Part shown: positions 23,938 through 38,639 of the stretch, piece by piece
How the letters are laid out: each line of letters begins with the position of its first letter
How positions within the stretch are numbered: position 1 is the stretch's first letter
Assembly: GCA_028023455.1 (NCBI GenBank)
Contig: JAQFVV010000013.1
Span: 12,128,579-12,192,578, forward strand
Reading direction: 5' to 3'
Source of the DNA: Epiperipatus broadwayi
Lineage: Eukaryota > Onychophora > Udeonychophora > Euonychophora > Peripatidae
Length of the DNA stretch: 64,000 nucleotides
Translations under genes and position numbers: made by a program
Notes under the pieces: model-generated
Database searches by the model: none
What the model saw: only the letters and a program-made list of their open reading frames with translations
What the model was told of the DNA's origin: nothing

Positions 23938-26830
23938 AGACCTAATAATTTGCTATGTGGATGGACAATCCAACAGCTCTCTAAACTCCCTATCTCTTAG
24001 CTTTCTTTTCTCCATCATAGACAATCTATGCCTAAATGAAGACTGTAAATGGGTTTATTTTTACCTTTTTTTAAAAAAACTACAAAAAGAATACAATTTA
24101 AATGAACAACTCTAAATGTAATGTTTCCATTTTTTTTTTTTTCAAATCAAAATATTTTTTAATAATATCAATGGAGAACCCAAAGCTTATTTTTAAAACA
24201 ATTTCTAAAAAAAAAAAAAAAGAATTTCTTGCAACACATGTGGTAGCGGAAAATTGTTTCCTTTTTATCTTTAAGTTTTCTGTTATATTTTTTAACTATT
24301 TACAAATCTAGAATTTTAAATCCGTAAAGTATATTAAATCTTAAATTTATTGATTAGTTATCCCAGACTTATTTTATTGTAGATGCATATTGAAAGGATG
24401 AACAATTCTCCCATAATTGGTAAATAGGTAATAGTTCTAACTTGTAACATCTACAATTTATTGTAAATAACAGTATTACTTTTGTTATTTGGTTATAACA
24501 TATGTAAATAAGACCTCATAATATTCCAACTCTGTCACATTCAATCAAAGTATTATAAAAATAACTCTAAATAATGCATATAATCAATGTATATACCAAT
24601 ACCATAATAAAACCTTATTTTTATACATAAAAAAAAAATCTATTGTAGGTAACCGAGTATATCGGTACTCATGATTCTTCCTGAGCTCTAAAAGAATGAA
24701 TTATCAATGAAGACAATTAAAAAACAAATACAAAAAAAAAAAAGTTTATTAATTTTATCTCTTCTCACAACTGCTTACAAACTATATGATTACACACATA
24801 TAACCTTAACATTATATATTTTACATTAAATAATGAGATGAAATTGACAGAATACATTAAGTATTTTATCAATTATTTAAATCAATAATGATGTTATCTA
24901 TTACTCATATAATCCTTATAACTAAAGTATGAATATGTTCATAAGTTAAAAATATTATACTTCTGAAAACATTTTTTATGACTCAATTTTAAAGATCAAA
25001 ATATTTTCTAAATATATTTGTTAAATCATGATCACTTTATTTATATTGCCAAAAATATATATAGCCATTGATAAGCAATAAAATTGAAATACCTTACAGA
25101 TACTACCAATAATATATCATAAACAAAACCTCACACTTATATATAAACATACATCTTCAATTCATTTAGACTTTTACTCATTCTATAAATAAAATGAAGA
25201 AACTTTCTTTATTCCAAAAAAGAAGCACACATACATAGATACTGCTGTGTCCTGAGGGTATCTAAAGATCAGTCAGGAACTAAATAAACAATGTACTTCA
25301 AAATGCATGTATAATAAGAGTTATTTAAGAACAATACTACTGTAGTAAAACAATGTAAGCATTTATATTCATATGCTATTTATTTTCCTCAGGTGAAATT
25401 AGTTTTCTTTCCCACCAGGAATAATCCAGTTATTATATATGTGCTTTCGAATCAAAAGTCTCTTCAAAAACAAATAAGCTTATATAATTTCCATATAGAA
25501 TAAATCTATTAAAGTTTGCAACATCAGTGCTTACATTGGCATTCACAATTTATGTTTGTATAAACCACCACCGCTACCAACTTCTCTCTCTCTCTCTACT
25601 GTTTGGTTAAGTTTCTGTTAATTACCCTTTACTGATATTAAGCTTTCAATACACAAACAAATAACTGCTTCTTGCTTGCCACTATTCCATTTTTAGATTT
25701 AATCACTGCTAGTCAATCTACTAGTCTATTACTGAGTCATTCTTTGCTGCTGATCTGTTATCACTTCAAATTAACATTAACTTTAACACAGCTAACCACT
25801 TTAGCTGGTTCCTCCCTCTACTTCATTTACAACAGGAATATCTTTTATGATCTAATTTGTATACAACTAGCTTTATTTGCATACAAATTTTATTCTAATT
25901 AAATCTATAATTTTAGGACAATCTTTCAAGTGAATTTCTAGAATAATTTTCTCCAATAAAGAAAATCCTTATTAAAGTGAAGAAATCCGTACATATTTAC
26001 ACAAATAAATAATCTTTTATTTACATACACGGTTTTATACCCATGGACATTTCAGTTACATTATCTGTATATGGCTGGTAAACAGTTTTAAAGAATGCAT
26101 AATACCACTACATATATGATTTCCTCATTTCTTAAATCATAAAATTAGGAATGACTATAAATGAATAATTTCCTATATGGACTTTATATTTTAGAAAATA
26201 TTTTTTGTATTTAATATGTGTATTTCTGTTTAAATAAATGATCTTTTAATACAAGTATTTATATGCTCATATATTTTAATTATTTCTTTCATTCACATAT
26301 ATATAAAATAAAGAGAGCATTAGTAATAATATGCATTAGCAAAGAAAATTAAAAAATTTTAAAAACCAATAGCAAAATTTTTAATATCAGCTTTTGATTG
26401 CCTACTAGCCTAAACAGATTTATTATCCCAGGTGTTCTGCTATATATTTACAGAGAATATTAAGTAATACAAAAATTAATAACAGTAATACAAGAATTAG
26501 TTAGCATAAATAATAAATCAGCGCATATGTCAGTTTTCATGAGAACAAAAATGAACATTTATTTAATCCAGAAAATGTTAAACTAATTTGTTCTCAAAAC
26601 AACAATCAAAAACAAAGATAAATAAGACTTGGTACATCTCTATCAATGAAAATGTCATCAAAAATCTCTAAAAGTCATGATTGTGGTACACCATATGAAA
26701 AATATACTCAATTTAAAAATAGTAATATAATAAACATCTGCAATAAGGATTAATTATTTTCTTCATTAAGGCACATTATTATTAGTGCATTATTTACTGT
26801 ATACAAAAATAATAAAATATCATCCGTTAT
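23938..26830. other. Spacer between the inverted family B copies; no gene seen
   Basis: About 2.9 kb of AT-rich sequence with microsatellites (TC repeat near 25585) and poly-A/T runs. Open frames at 24102-24311 and 25672-25902 encode low-complexity or hydrophobic peptides without recognised domains. The spacer would form the loop if the flanking inverted copies pair. Confidence 0.5.
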
Positions 26831-26837
26831 TATATAT

Positions 26838-29039
<2,202 letters not shown>

Positions 29040-30612
29040 CTATATTGAAGTACAAATATAAATATTGAAATTATTATTATTTTAAAAAAACTAAATAATT
29101 AAATTAAAAGAATAAAATTATTCAAAAAATATACTATCATTAAGTAAATAATCAATTGATTTTATAGATTCAAATATCATTATACTTGGATATTCAAACA
29201 GTTATAGAAAACAATTTGATACTAAGTACAATAAAAGATTATATATATCATGCTACTAGTGAATAGCATTATTATTAGCTAACTTCCTATACATTAGATG
29301 GCAGAGAATCTTTATATTACTCACGATCAATAACTGCTTTTTAATGCCCACTGACAAAATCAGTACTTATATAATTATTGTGAATAATATATGAGATCTG
29401 TATCAAAATAAAAGCTTTTCCTATTATTTTCATATTTGCATCTTTTTAAACATAAGATAGCCAAAAAAAAATCATGGTCATGGGTTATTTCAAATCATTT
29501 GACCCAGATTGTCATTGAAATAATATAATTTCTAATGAATTGAAGTTAAATAATTTCAGACATAATATCTGTCAAAAAGAAATATGGAAATAATAATAAT
29601 AAACCATACAGCTAAGATTAAATCTTGACCATCTAGCATAAAAAAAATGATAATTTGACTACGACATATAAATATTTAAATAATGTATTCTTTTTCTCTC
29701 AAAAATAAAAATGGACAATCAGCAAAATTTAACTCTAGTAATATTTGATCTAGGATCAGTTTCTTGATTTGTTCTTTCTGTTCCAATCTTATCCGAGAAT
29801 TCTTCCCTCCATTTATTTATTTACAGATTTTCTATACCATCCTGAATATCTAATAATATGAACTATCATCATTTTTGTTCTTCTTGAAGTTTTCAATACT
29901 TAGTTTTCTTAACGCATCTCATTCTTCCTTTTCTCTGTCACAAGATTCTCATAATCATTTATAAGCATAGAATTTCAAAAGTTTGGAGATAATTATTTCA
30001 AACCTCCTCAATTACATCTCAATTGCAAATGTTCCCACATTCCATAGAAATATTTAATAAATTGTTTTCCTGTTTTCATCAAAATTTCCTTTGAAATTAG
30101 ATTTCAGTTTTGTCAATGCTTTCTTTACTGTGATATTTTTAAAGACGGTAGCATGGTCACATTTACTATCCAATGTAACTCTGCTTCACAAAAAAACAGA
30201 AAGACTTTCATATTACAGCATTATAACTGTTTAACACTTCCTCTGTGCCCTATGGGTTTTCCTAACTTTTTTTCTTTACAAATAGGGCTATCTTTCTAAT
30301 CATATCCTGCTATAGTTTTAATAAACGATATTCACTTTTGTTATCATATAATCCAATCAACATAAAATAAACAGTCAGAAGCAATTTTCTGTCTAGAACT
30401 CCAGTTCTGCCACTTATTGTAAGCTTTAGTAATCAATATTAAAGTTTCTAGCATTTTGTGTTAATAAGATTCAAAGTGTGTTTTAATTTTTAATAATGTT
30501 AAAATATGTAAAAGTAATAGGAAAATACCATAACTGTAAAGTTATAAATGCATATCTACATAATTAATAAAATTATATTTGAATAATAAGAAAATATAAG
30601 TATTTTAATTAC
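29040..30612 (-). other. Intron 3 of the RCBTB-like gene (1573 bp)
   Basis: Donor GTAATT immediately after 30613 and acceptor TATAG just before 29039 on the minus strand. Phase 0. The intron contains a probable LINE remnant (about 29740-30190, minus strand); the rest is AT-rich. Confidence 0.85.
29740..30190 (-). pseudogene. Probable degraded LINE C-terminal remnant
   Basis: Hand translation of the minus strand, across several frames and many stops, gives short islands such as HIIRYSGW, MEGRILG and FLWNVGTFAIE in the right order. They resemble the C-terminal tail of non-LTR retrotransposon polyproteins (a Tyr-Gly-x-Glu-Thr-Trp region, later Gly-His-Ile-x-Arg and Glu-Gly-Arg). The similarity is weak and distributed, so this could be wrong. 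It is in the same orientation as the host gene, within intron 3. Confidence 0.35.
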
Positions 30613-30680
30613 CTCTCCATTATCTAAAACAGCCATGGATGATGTCTGACCGCATGCGATATCAATAGCTCGCCTTGAAC
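30613..30680 (-). CDS. RCBTB-like protein, coding exon 3
   Basis: Minus-strand acceptor TTTTTAG precedes 30680; donor GTAATT follows 30613. The 68 bp complete the split codon from exon 2 (A + GT = Ser176) and encode residues 176-198, including IACGQTSSMAVLDNGE. This Cys-Gly-x-x-Ser-Ser-Met-Ala-x-x segment is the signature of RCC1 repeats and is strongly conserved in RCBTB1/2. It ends phase 0 directly after Gly-Glu. Confidence 0.92.
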
Positions 30681-30869
<189 letters not shown>

Positions 30870-33800
30870 CTAAAATGTGATAATATGAAACACATTTTAT
30901 TACTGGCAGCATAGAAGTGTACAAATTTCCATTGAAAAAAAAAAATAAGACCATGGTTAAAAGGTTCTATAAGCAAAGATTATATAAATATCTAAATTAA
31001 AAATTTGAGAGTGACCAAATCTCCATCAAACTGGAGAAGGCAAACGCTTTAAAACTGTACTTAATGTGTGAAATATAATTTATAACTTTAGTGAGTGGAA
31101 TTTGTTTCAAAAATTATTCTGATCTATCAATAATTACCAAGTTTAGCAATTTTGTGACATGCTTACAGACTGGTAATATTTTGGTGGCATGTCATTAAAT
31201 TCAATGAATTATATTGGATTACAAAAATAATTCAGTTTTATTTCTAAAATGCCTCAGTATCACATGACCACTCACTATGATATGAGCATATTTGAACATT
31301 ACTATGTTGTTGTGAAAATATATTGCTAAATTCATATTAATAATAAAAAGACAAATACATATCTATGCATACATGCTTCATGTATATGATTGTTGATGAT
31401 TATTTGATGGCAAAGTCCATGTATATGGTTTAAAAATACCAAGTATTTTAATTAAACTTATCAAATACCTAAAAAAAAAAAAAACATGGTTCTATTCTGA
31501 ACATTATTAAAAAAATTTTCATTAAAGTAGATAGTTAAATAAAACAATTTACTGAAAAAATTAAATTAAAACAAAAATAACATTTTCTTGTGATCACAAA
31601 TACATCTTTATTAGAGTTTTCTTTTTCTTAAATTATAAGAATATGTTTTTTAATTCTTATTCTTATTCTTTTTTTTTTATTCTCCAAATAATTGGTTCAG
31701 AAGTTATAAATAATATTTTTTCCATCCAACCAATAATCTTTGAAATTGAGAAAACAAAAAGGAAGAATTTAAAAAAGGAACACATTCTTATATTTTAAAG
31801 AAGAGAACGTTCTGATGAAGGCATGTTTAATACTACATAGAAACATTAGCTAGTTTTTTGATAATCTGCTTGATTAAACTGCCAGCATGAATGCAATGAA
31901 AAAGTTTTTGGGCAGGGTAACACTGAAGAAAAAGGAAATAGAGCAGACCAATGTTTCCATCAGGCATGTGGTAATTCTAATGAAGATAGTTTTAAATCTT
32001 ATAAACAGGGTTCCCTTCAAATAATAATAAACAATCAACTTTTGTCAGTGAAAACATTACATTAATATATAATATATTCAAATACATGTTTTTCTTGAAA
32101 AGTGATTTTCCACAATGACTGTTATAAAGTTGTAAAATATAAAAATTTTAGAAATATTAATTTAATTTGAATTAAAATAGCTCTAAGAGACATTTAAAAA
32201 TGAAAAATTATTTATAAGAAATTATATTAAGAAATAAGAAATAAAACGAGAAGTTGTATTTGTGGAGCATTCCTTCACAAATGAGAGATGTAGATCTTAA
32301 AGATGAAAATTAACACAAAAATAAATGCAATGAAGAATATATTCAATGAGAAGAATAGTGTAAATAGCAGCAACCAGAAGGAAATAATATCAAACAATAA
32401 TGGTAAAGAAAAAAAATTGTTCTACTTAAGATAATCAGTATAAGAAGCTCAATATGAATTGAAGGAAACTGAACACATGTAATCCAGAAAAAAAAAAAAA
32501 GTTTGGTATATAAGATGCTGGAATGGATAAATTTTCTAAGAAGTAATGAACAAGACTAGAGACTATGCTGAAGAAAATTATTAATCCCCAATAGTGACAA
32601 TAATGATAATCAAATGGTTTGTTATTCAGGAATTCATGCAACATCTTCAATGCAGAAATTTTTAGTTTTTAAGTTCATCATTCGATTACTGCACTAAACA
32701 ATACCAGAACAATTTGTTGTTTACAAACATGGGACCAAAAGATTAATTTCTCAAAGCAATCAAGGTTTTAAACACAAATATTTATAATAAATTAAATGAA
32801 TTTTTATTTGAAAAATAATTTAGATTTAAAAAGCATAGAAAAATGAAAAATAAATTGAAATTATAAGACATTTAGAAAAACCAAAAAATATTGATATTTG
32901 TTTTATCAGTCGTAAAAATAAATTGAAAGTAAATTGGGTTCTGAGAAATATATTTTGAGAAAGAAAGTAGGAAAAAAAATGTAAGACTGGAAATAAAACA
33001 TAAAATTAAATTGTCTACTCATAGAAGAGAGAGCTATCAATTTTCAGCAATAATGTTGTTTATCCATATTGTTTTTAATATTTATTTTAGAAAAGTATCT
33101 TCTTAACATAATTTGTACAACATCTCAACTTTAGATTATATAACTTCATTAATGAGCTCTTATATTATTAAGATAAAACTAACATCTTTTCAACCATAAC
33201 TGTATATGACTAGGAGCCATTTATTGTAAACATGAGAAATAATACATTTAATATTAGAAGGGGAAGTTTTCTTATATTATTAAGATAAAACTACTGTATA
33301 GAGTTTTGCCTTGTTTATAAAACTAATATCTTTTCAAACATAATTGTATAGGACTAGGAGCCATTTATTATAACCATGAGAAAAAATACATTTAATGTTA
33401 GAAGAAAGGGGGTTTCCTGGTAGAACTGGATTAGAAGCACAGATATAAAACTGTTATTACAACACCTATTATTCAAAACTATTAACTAAAGAAAATAATT
33501 CACTTATGCACATATTTAAAAAAAAATCATTAAATATTTATAAATTAATAAGTCTAACTGCAATGAGTAGCCTGGGTTTTTTTTTTCTTCTATGTTAGCA
33601 GTATTTGAATTTACAATGAAGACGTAAAAGATCTATTCCTGAAATTCTAAAGGTTAAAAACCAGAAAATATTGTGAAACCAGGTATTTCAGATTAATGGT
33701 ATTTATTTATATTGAAATGAAATTTTCAAATGATGAAAAAAAATGACAAATCTGAAATAGATTCAAAATGAAAATAAACATGAATAAAATTAAAGTACAC

Positions 33801-34583
33801 AAAAAGTTGCTAATGATAAAATATTAAATATGGTAATTAAAAATGAACCTATAGAACAGATAAATTGTTTTCAAATATTTAGAGAACCAGTTAAATGATA
33901 AAATGAAAAATTATAATTAAAATTTTAATGGCTAAACAGATTTTAAAATAATCAGATTATTTTGTGTGTTATAAGGTAAAGAATTTTAAAAAAAATATAC
34001 ATAAAATGTTTTGTTTGCAAAATAGTTAATACTAATATTATTTTTTTTATATTGTTTATATTAAATGAATATCTAAAAAAATTCATTTCTTCATTGCACA
34101 TTTCACAATGCTTATATGAAATGGTATTTTATAGCAATGAAGAAAACTGCTACAGTCAAAACTGTCAGGCAATTTAATAAAAAGCATTGTGAAAAGAGCA
34201 AAAAAAGTGATTTTCTTTTAGAGATTTAATTTACGATTTGTCTAGTGCAAACTTTATATATAAATAGAAACACAAATTATTAAGATGACTTTTGAGTTAT
34301 GAATTAGCAGAAAAAAATTAGTTCTAAGGTTGTAAATATTGAGATATTAATAAGATATAGAGAAGTAATAAGAAATATGCCAATGAAGATAAAAAGTGAA
34401 AAGAACAATAAAAATGAAAAAAAATATTTAAAGTAGCTATGAGACTATGAAAAAAAGTAATTCAAAAGAATCAGAAAAAACAATCTAGAATAACTTTTGT
34501 AATATTTTTTGGAGAAATAATATACTAAATATATAACAAGAGAGAATCTTAATACTTCTCACCACCACTTAAAATTTTTTTAC
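30870..34583 (-). other. Intron 1 of the coding region (3714 bp)
   Basis: Donor GTAAAA after 34584, acceptor TTTTAG before 30869 (minus strand), phase 0. The interior is AT-rich with a tandem duplication at 33159-33411 and poly-A/T tracts. Short open frames at 30976-30779 and 32650-32435 are spurious; the first is a read-through of exon 2. Confidence 0.88.
33159..33411. repeat. Tandem duplication (~112-bp unit) with a small insert in the second copy
   Basis: The block starting CTTATATTATTAAGATAAAA occurs at 33159 and 33271, both followed by phrases such as ACTAGGAGCCATTTATT and ATACATTTAAT. The second copy carries ~29 extra bp including CTGTATAGAGTTTTGCCTTG. That resembles the terminal motif of the dispersed repeat family described at 41.9 kb and later. 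Confidence 0.75.
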
Positions 34584-35020
34584 CTCTCCTTCTGATGTCA
34601 ATACCATTGAATGGTGACTACCACACACTACTTTAGTAACTTTCTTGCCTGCAATATTAACTAATGTAGGAGTAAAACCTTGATTTGTACATCCACTCCC
34701 TAATTGACAGTATCCATTATGCCCCCAACTATATAATTCTCCATCTTTGGTCATTCCAAGAACATGTGGTCCACTGCCATATGCAAAATCTATAATTCCT
34801 TTTTTACATAATGCAGTTATTTTTTGTGGAAATAAACTTCCATGTGAGTCTGTGAGTGCTAAACAGCAACAACCATTGGATCCTAAACCAAATGCTTCAT
34901 CATCCTTGTTCATAATAATAGCTTCATTACCAGCAGAGCCAAAGATGCAAAACACATTAATTGTACTGATGAATTCAGGCTCCAATAAACTTAAAATTCC
35001 CCACTTTGTCACATCCATTC
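34584..35020 (-). CDS. RCBTB-like protein, first coding exon (RCC1 and BTB domain-containing protein)
   Basis: Minus-strand acceptor TTTCAG precedes 35020, then GA and the start ATG at 35018, so an upstream 5' UTR exon must exist. The coding part (35018-34584, 145 codons) begins MDVTKWGILSLLEPEF, matching the short N-terminus of RCBTB1/2. It continues with an N-terminal degenerate blade, the hallmark GSGPHVLGMTKDGELYSWGH and CGSHHSMVLTSEGE. RCC1 repeats form a beta-propeller; in RCBTB proteins it precedes a BTB domain implicated in cullin-3 ubiquitin ligase function. Only the propeller part is in this window: 233 residues over four exons versus about 530 in human RCBTB1. RCBTB1 and RCBTB2 cannot be separated from this portion. 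Plus-strand frame 34747-35034 is antisense shadow. Confidence 0.92.
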
Positions 35021-35658
35021 CTGAAATTAAATAGTTTCATATTATATAAGATATTTTAATGCAACAAAAAAAATAAAAATACAGATTATAGATCATAATT
35101 TACTAATAATTAATGAATGGATGGAGTACATATAATTAAAAAGACATTAATAGGTTTAACAATGTATTGTCAGAAATGCAACAAATAAAATTCACGCTGC
35201 TATTTTTTTTTAAAAAAAATAATGTTTATTGCATCATGGAAAGCATCATGCCAGTTTTAGAAACAGTTTAAACCAAATTTGGATAATTAGGCTAGTGGTA
35301 CCTAGATCCCACAATATGCATACTTAATCTATCTTATAGAATAGTGATGTTATTATAAAGTTTTACATGCAAACAATCAATATCTTGCCTAATACATTCA
35401 GGAAAATTAGAAATATTAGTTTCAGTTTATGTAATATTATTTTAATCACTAGCTTTTAACATTAATATATAATACTAAACAATTCATGCCTATACTCATA
35501 TATCTGTCTTAAATTCCATTCAATATCACTTTTATAATATGAATAATTACATCTTCCAATCTATACTATTCTTCTTCTATATACCCAACAAAGTATCAAT
35601 TCATTCTTTTATAAACAATGAAGAATGTATTGTTTTTTCAATACTGATCTACTTATCA
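35021..35658. other. Upstream intron of the RCBTB-like gene; no gene seen
   Basis: Because the first coding exon starts with a splice acceptor, this sequence is the 3' part of a 5' UTR intron. It is AT-rich with an A/T hairpin near 35202-35222. No upstream exon or promoter could be identified. Confidence 0.5.
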
Positions 35659-36633
35659 TGTTTCCCTGAAAATAAAACCTAAACAGAAAATAAGCCCTAG
35701 CATGATTTTTCAGGAAGCTTATAATATAAACCCTACTCCAAATATAATTAAGATCATCATCCCATTAAAACACATGATAGACACATTGAATTATAAAGAC
35801 ATGTATGTATAAATAAACAATATTATTGACATTAATGCTTTAAATAAATGGTAATATAAATATTATGGTTCATTTGTATTTTCCCATCAATCATTTTCGA
35901 CAAATGGAATTCTACATGTATAGAGAAACAATTTATCTACAAGACATCAGTATATTGGACAATTTATAATTTCATTTATATATTTTTAGTACTTATTTAT
36001 ATTTAATTCTTAGAAGTTGAATGCTTGATTTAGTTTTAGACTTTCATGATGGTAGCTTTTCAATATTCAAGATAAAAGAAAAAATAGTTTGATTTCTTAA
36101 ACTTTTTTCCCCCTCCTAAAAGATTACAAATAACAGAAGTGACTTTAATAATCAACATTTAGTGTAAATTAAATCATCTACTTTTCTCCTAAAAAAAAGT
36201 TTTAAAAAAGGAATACAAAAACATTTTCAGATTTTTGTACTTGCATTTTTTTGTTGTTGTTGTTGCTGTTGTATGTATAAACCATTTCTAACTGTAATTA
36301 TCATTTTTGTTACTACTCCTGTCTCAACAAGTCTTCAATTGACTCATGATTTAAAATTTACACAGAATAATATTCTGATTGCCAAATATGATCAATACAA
36401 AAAGAAAGAACTATTCTGGCTAGTAAAAGAAAGGAATTGGGAGGGGAACTCCTGGGGTAAGAATCTTATAGCTTTCTGTAAAGAGAAACATTTGACAAAA
36501 AATGTACATTTTTGTATTTAAATAAATATAGATTTTTGTACATGAAAAAATAAGACATCACCTGAAAATAAGCCCTATGGTAAATTTTAGCACAAAATTT
36601 AATATAAGACTCCATCTTATTTTTAGTGAAACA
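35659..36633. mobile_element. ~975-bp TIR element with GTTTCCCTGAAAATAA-type ends
   Basis: The left end TGTTTCCCTGAAAATAAAAC is matched at the right by the inverse of TGTTTCACTAAAAATAAGAT. Inside each end are further AAAATAAGCCCTA phrases in opposite orientation (near 35690 and 36560). The target-site duplication is unclear (possibly CA). A TTG/CAA microsatellite lies at 36249-36270. The open frame 36273-36521 has no recognised domain. No transposase remnant was seen, so it is likely non-autonomous. Confidence 0.6.
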
Positions 36634-37985
36634 CAGTTGCTACCTACATTCGATTTTCTCTTTAATTGTATCTTTAAAACTTAGTGTGTCTGTCATGAAA
36701 TAATTCTGGGATAACTAATCGATAAATTTAAGTTAATTATTGGTACTTCATGTACTTAAAATCTAAATTCTTAAAGAGTTCAAAAATACAACAGAAAACT
36801 AAAAGATAAAAATTAAATACTTTTCCACATATCAACACAAATTTTTTTTTTTAGAAATTAATTTAAAAATAAACATTTTGTTCTTCATTGATATTGTTAA
36901 AATGTTTTTATTTGAAAAAAAAATGGAAACATTATATTTGGAGTTGTTCATTTAAATTGTTAGACTATTACTTTTTTTAGTTTTTTAAATAAAAATAAAC
37001 TGCCTTACATTTTCCATTTAGACCTTGGATTGTCTATAAAGCTAAGGGAGAGTTTAGAATGATTTTGCATTGTCCATCCACACAAAATTACTCAATCCAG
37101 ATGAAGTTTTTTTGGATTTTTGTTAAGTAAATAAAAAACAATCATTGCATGGTGGGAATCCAAAAAAATAAGTTCATTTTAACCTTCTTTTAATTTGTTA
37201 TTGTTGTTTTAAGGCTAGCCAGTTCATTTTTATTTGGATTGTTTTATTTGTAACTTGTATTGAATGAAACCAACAATTATTGTTTTCATAAAAGTCAACA
37301 ACACTTGCAATTGTCTGTATTTCCCCTTCCTCTCATTTTTTAAAAACCAAATAAGACATTTAAAAATTTTAAAAAACAAAGAATAAAAATTCCAAACAAA
37401 TCTATCAGTTACAAATAAGAAGTGGTTATTTGAAATCATACCTAAATTAATTTGATAAAGCTAACATTAGATACTATTATCAGACAATCCAAATCAATCT
37501 TGAAACTTACAACTGACCATATCCCCCCCCTCTCCAACTCTCCCATCGCCCTCCCATTTTCTCAAAACCAAATAAAAAATTGAAAAAAAACAAAAACAAA
37601 TGATACTAAAAGTATGACAAAGCAAAAAAAAAAGATCTTCCAATGACAAATAATAAGAGGTTTTAAATTACATCTTGAATTTAAAAATTAAGTAGTAATA
37701 GTATTACAATAAATTCCTTTTCCAAAATCAAAGAATCTTCAATTTATCCATTAATTACCCCAGTATTCTTCCATGAAAAAGCAGTGTTTAAAGATTCAAT
37801 TAAAAATAAAATCAAATATAGGTAACTGACTAGATCAGTACCTCTTTTTCTATATATTTCTCAATAGACTTCATCTTTCCAATTATACTGCATATATGAG
37901 GAGGAGACCTAAAAATCATCAGAATTTTAGAATGAAAAATTGTTTATTTATTTTTATGTATTATAAATTTAATCTCTTTCAAATT
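36634..37985. other. No gene seen
   Basis: AT-rich sequence with a C8 run at 37523-37530 in a pyrimidine-rich patch. The minus-strand open frame 37439-37230 has no recognised motif. Confidence 0.5.
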
Positions 37986-37989
37986 ACTA

Positions 37990-38620
37990 TCCATTTGATG
38001 TAATACACCAGTCTAAATGTGTTTTTCATTTTTCAAAGTAGTCCAGAAATACTTACAAAGTGATGCCTATTAAAGTCTCATTTTTTCCCACCACTTCTAA
38101 ATCCACAAAAAAAAAAAGACATTTTTTCATTTGAGAAATTTTAAAAAAAATTACACAAAGTGAGATCGAGTGAATATGGATGATAGACAAAATCAGTCAT
38201 GCTGAATTTAATTAAAAAGTGTTTCACGTTCAAGGCTTTGAGAGATGACACTTCATTGGAGTGGACTTGTTATTCTTTTCTTTGCCACAAAATGGGATGT
38301 TTATATTTTACTACATCACTTAAATGTTTCAAAACTTGCAGATAAAATGCCTGACCATTATGAACTAAATCTGAGATAAAATTGTCATTTGTGTAAAAAA
38401 AAAAATCAGCAGGGTTTTGACTTTGGATTTCACTTGCCATGCTTTTTAGGGATGTAGTGAATTTAACATTTCAATTAAACCACTCATAAACTTGTGTTTT
38501 TATAAGATCAGCTTGCTTATAATCTGTTTCAAGCATTACAATTGTTTTCCTTGTTTTCTGTAAATGAAAACAGAATTTCCCATTATTCAACCTTTTCAGC
38601 TATTATAAATAAAGAAATCG
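37990..38620 (-). pseudogene. Broken, internally deleted mariner transposase
   Basis: Minus-strand translation gives an N-terminal helix-turn-helix-like piece (about 38600-38430, including QVYEWFN) that matches the start of mariner transposases. It jumps near 38400 to the C-terminal catalytic half: FYLQVLKHLSDVVKYKHPILW, then a decayed His-His-Asp-Asn-Ala region, then a YHPYSLDLTLCNFF block equivalent to the family's Pro-Tyr-Ser-Pro-Asp-Leu-Ala-Pro box. It ends with LDWCITSNG near 38000, equivalent to the terminal Trp/Lys-Cys-Ile motif. Stops and frameshifts are frequent and the middle of the protein (including the first catalytic Asp) is deleted. Terminal inverted repeats were not identified. 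Confidence 0.65.
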
Positions 38621-38639
38621 ACAAAAATGTGAAATGCAC

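Noticed and set aside
34747-35034. 95-codon plus-strand frame
   Set aside because: Antisense shadow of the first RCBTB-like coding exon.
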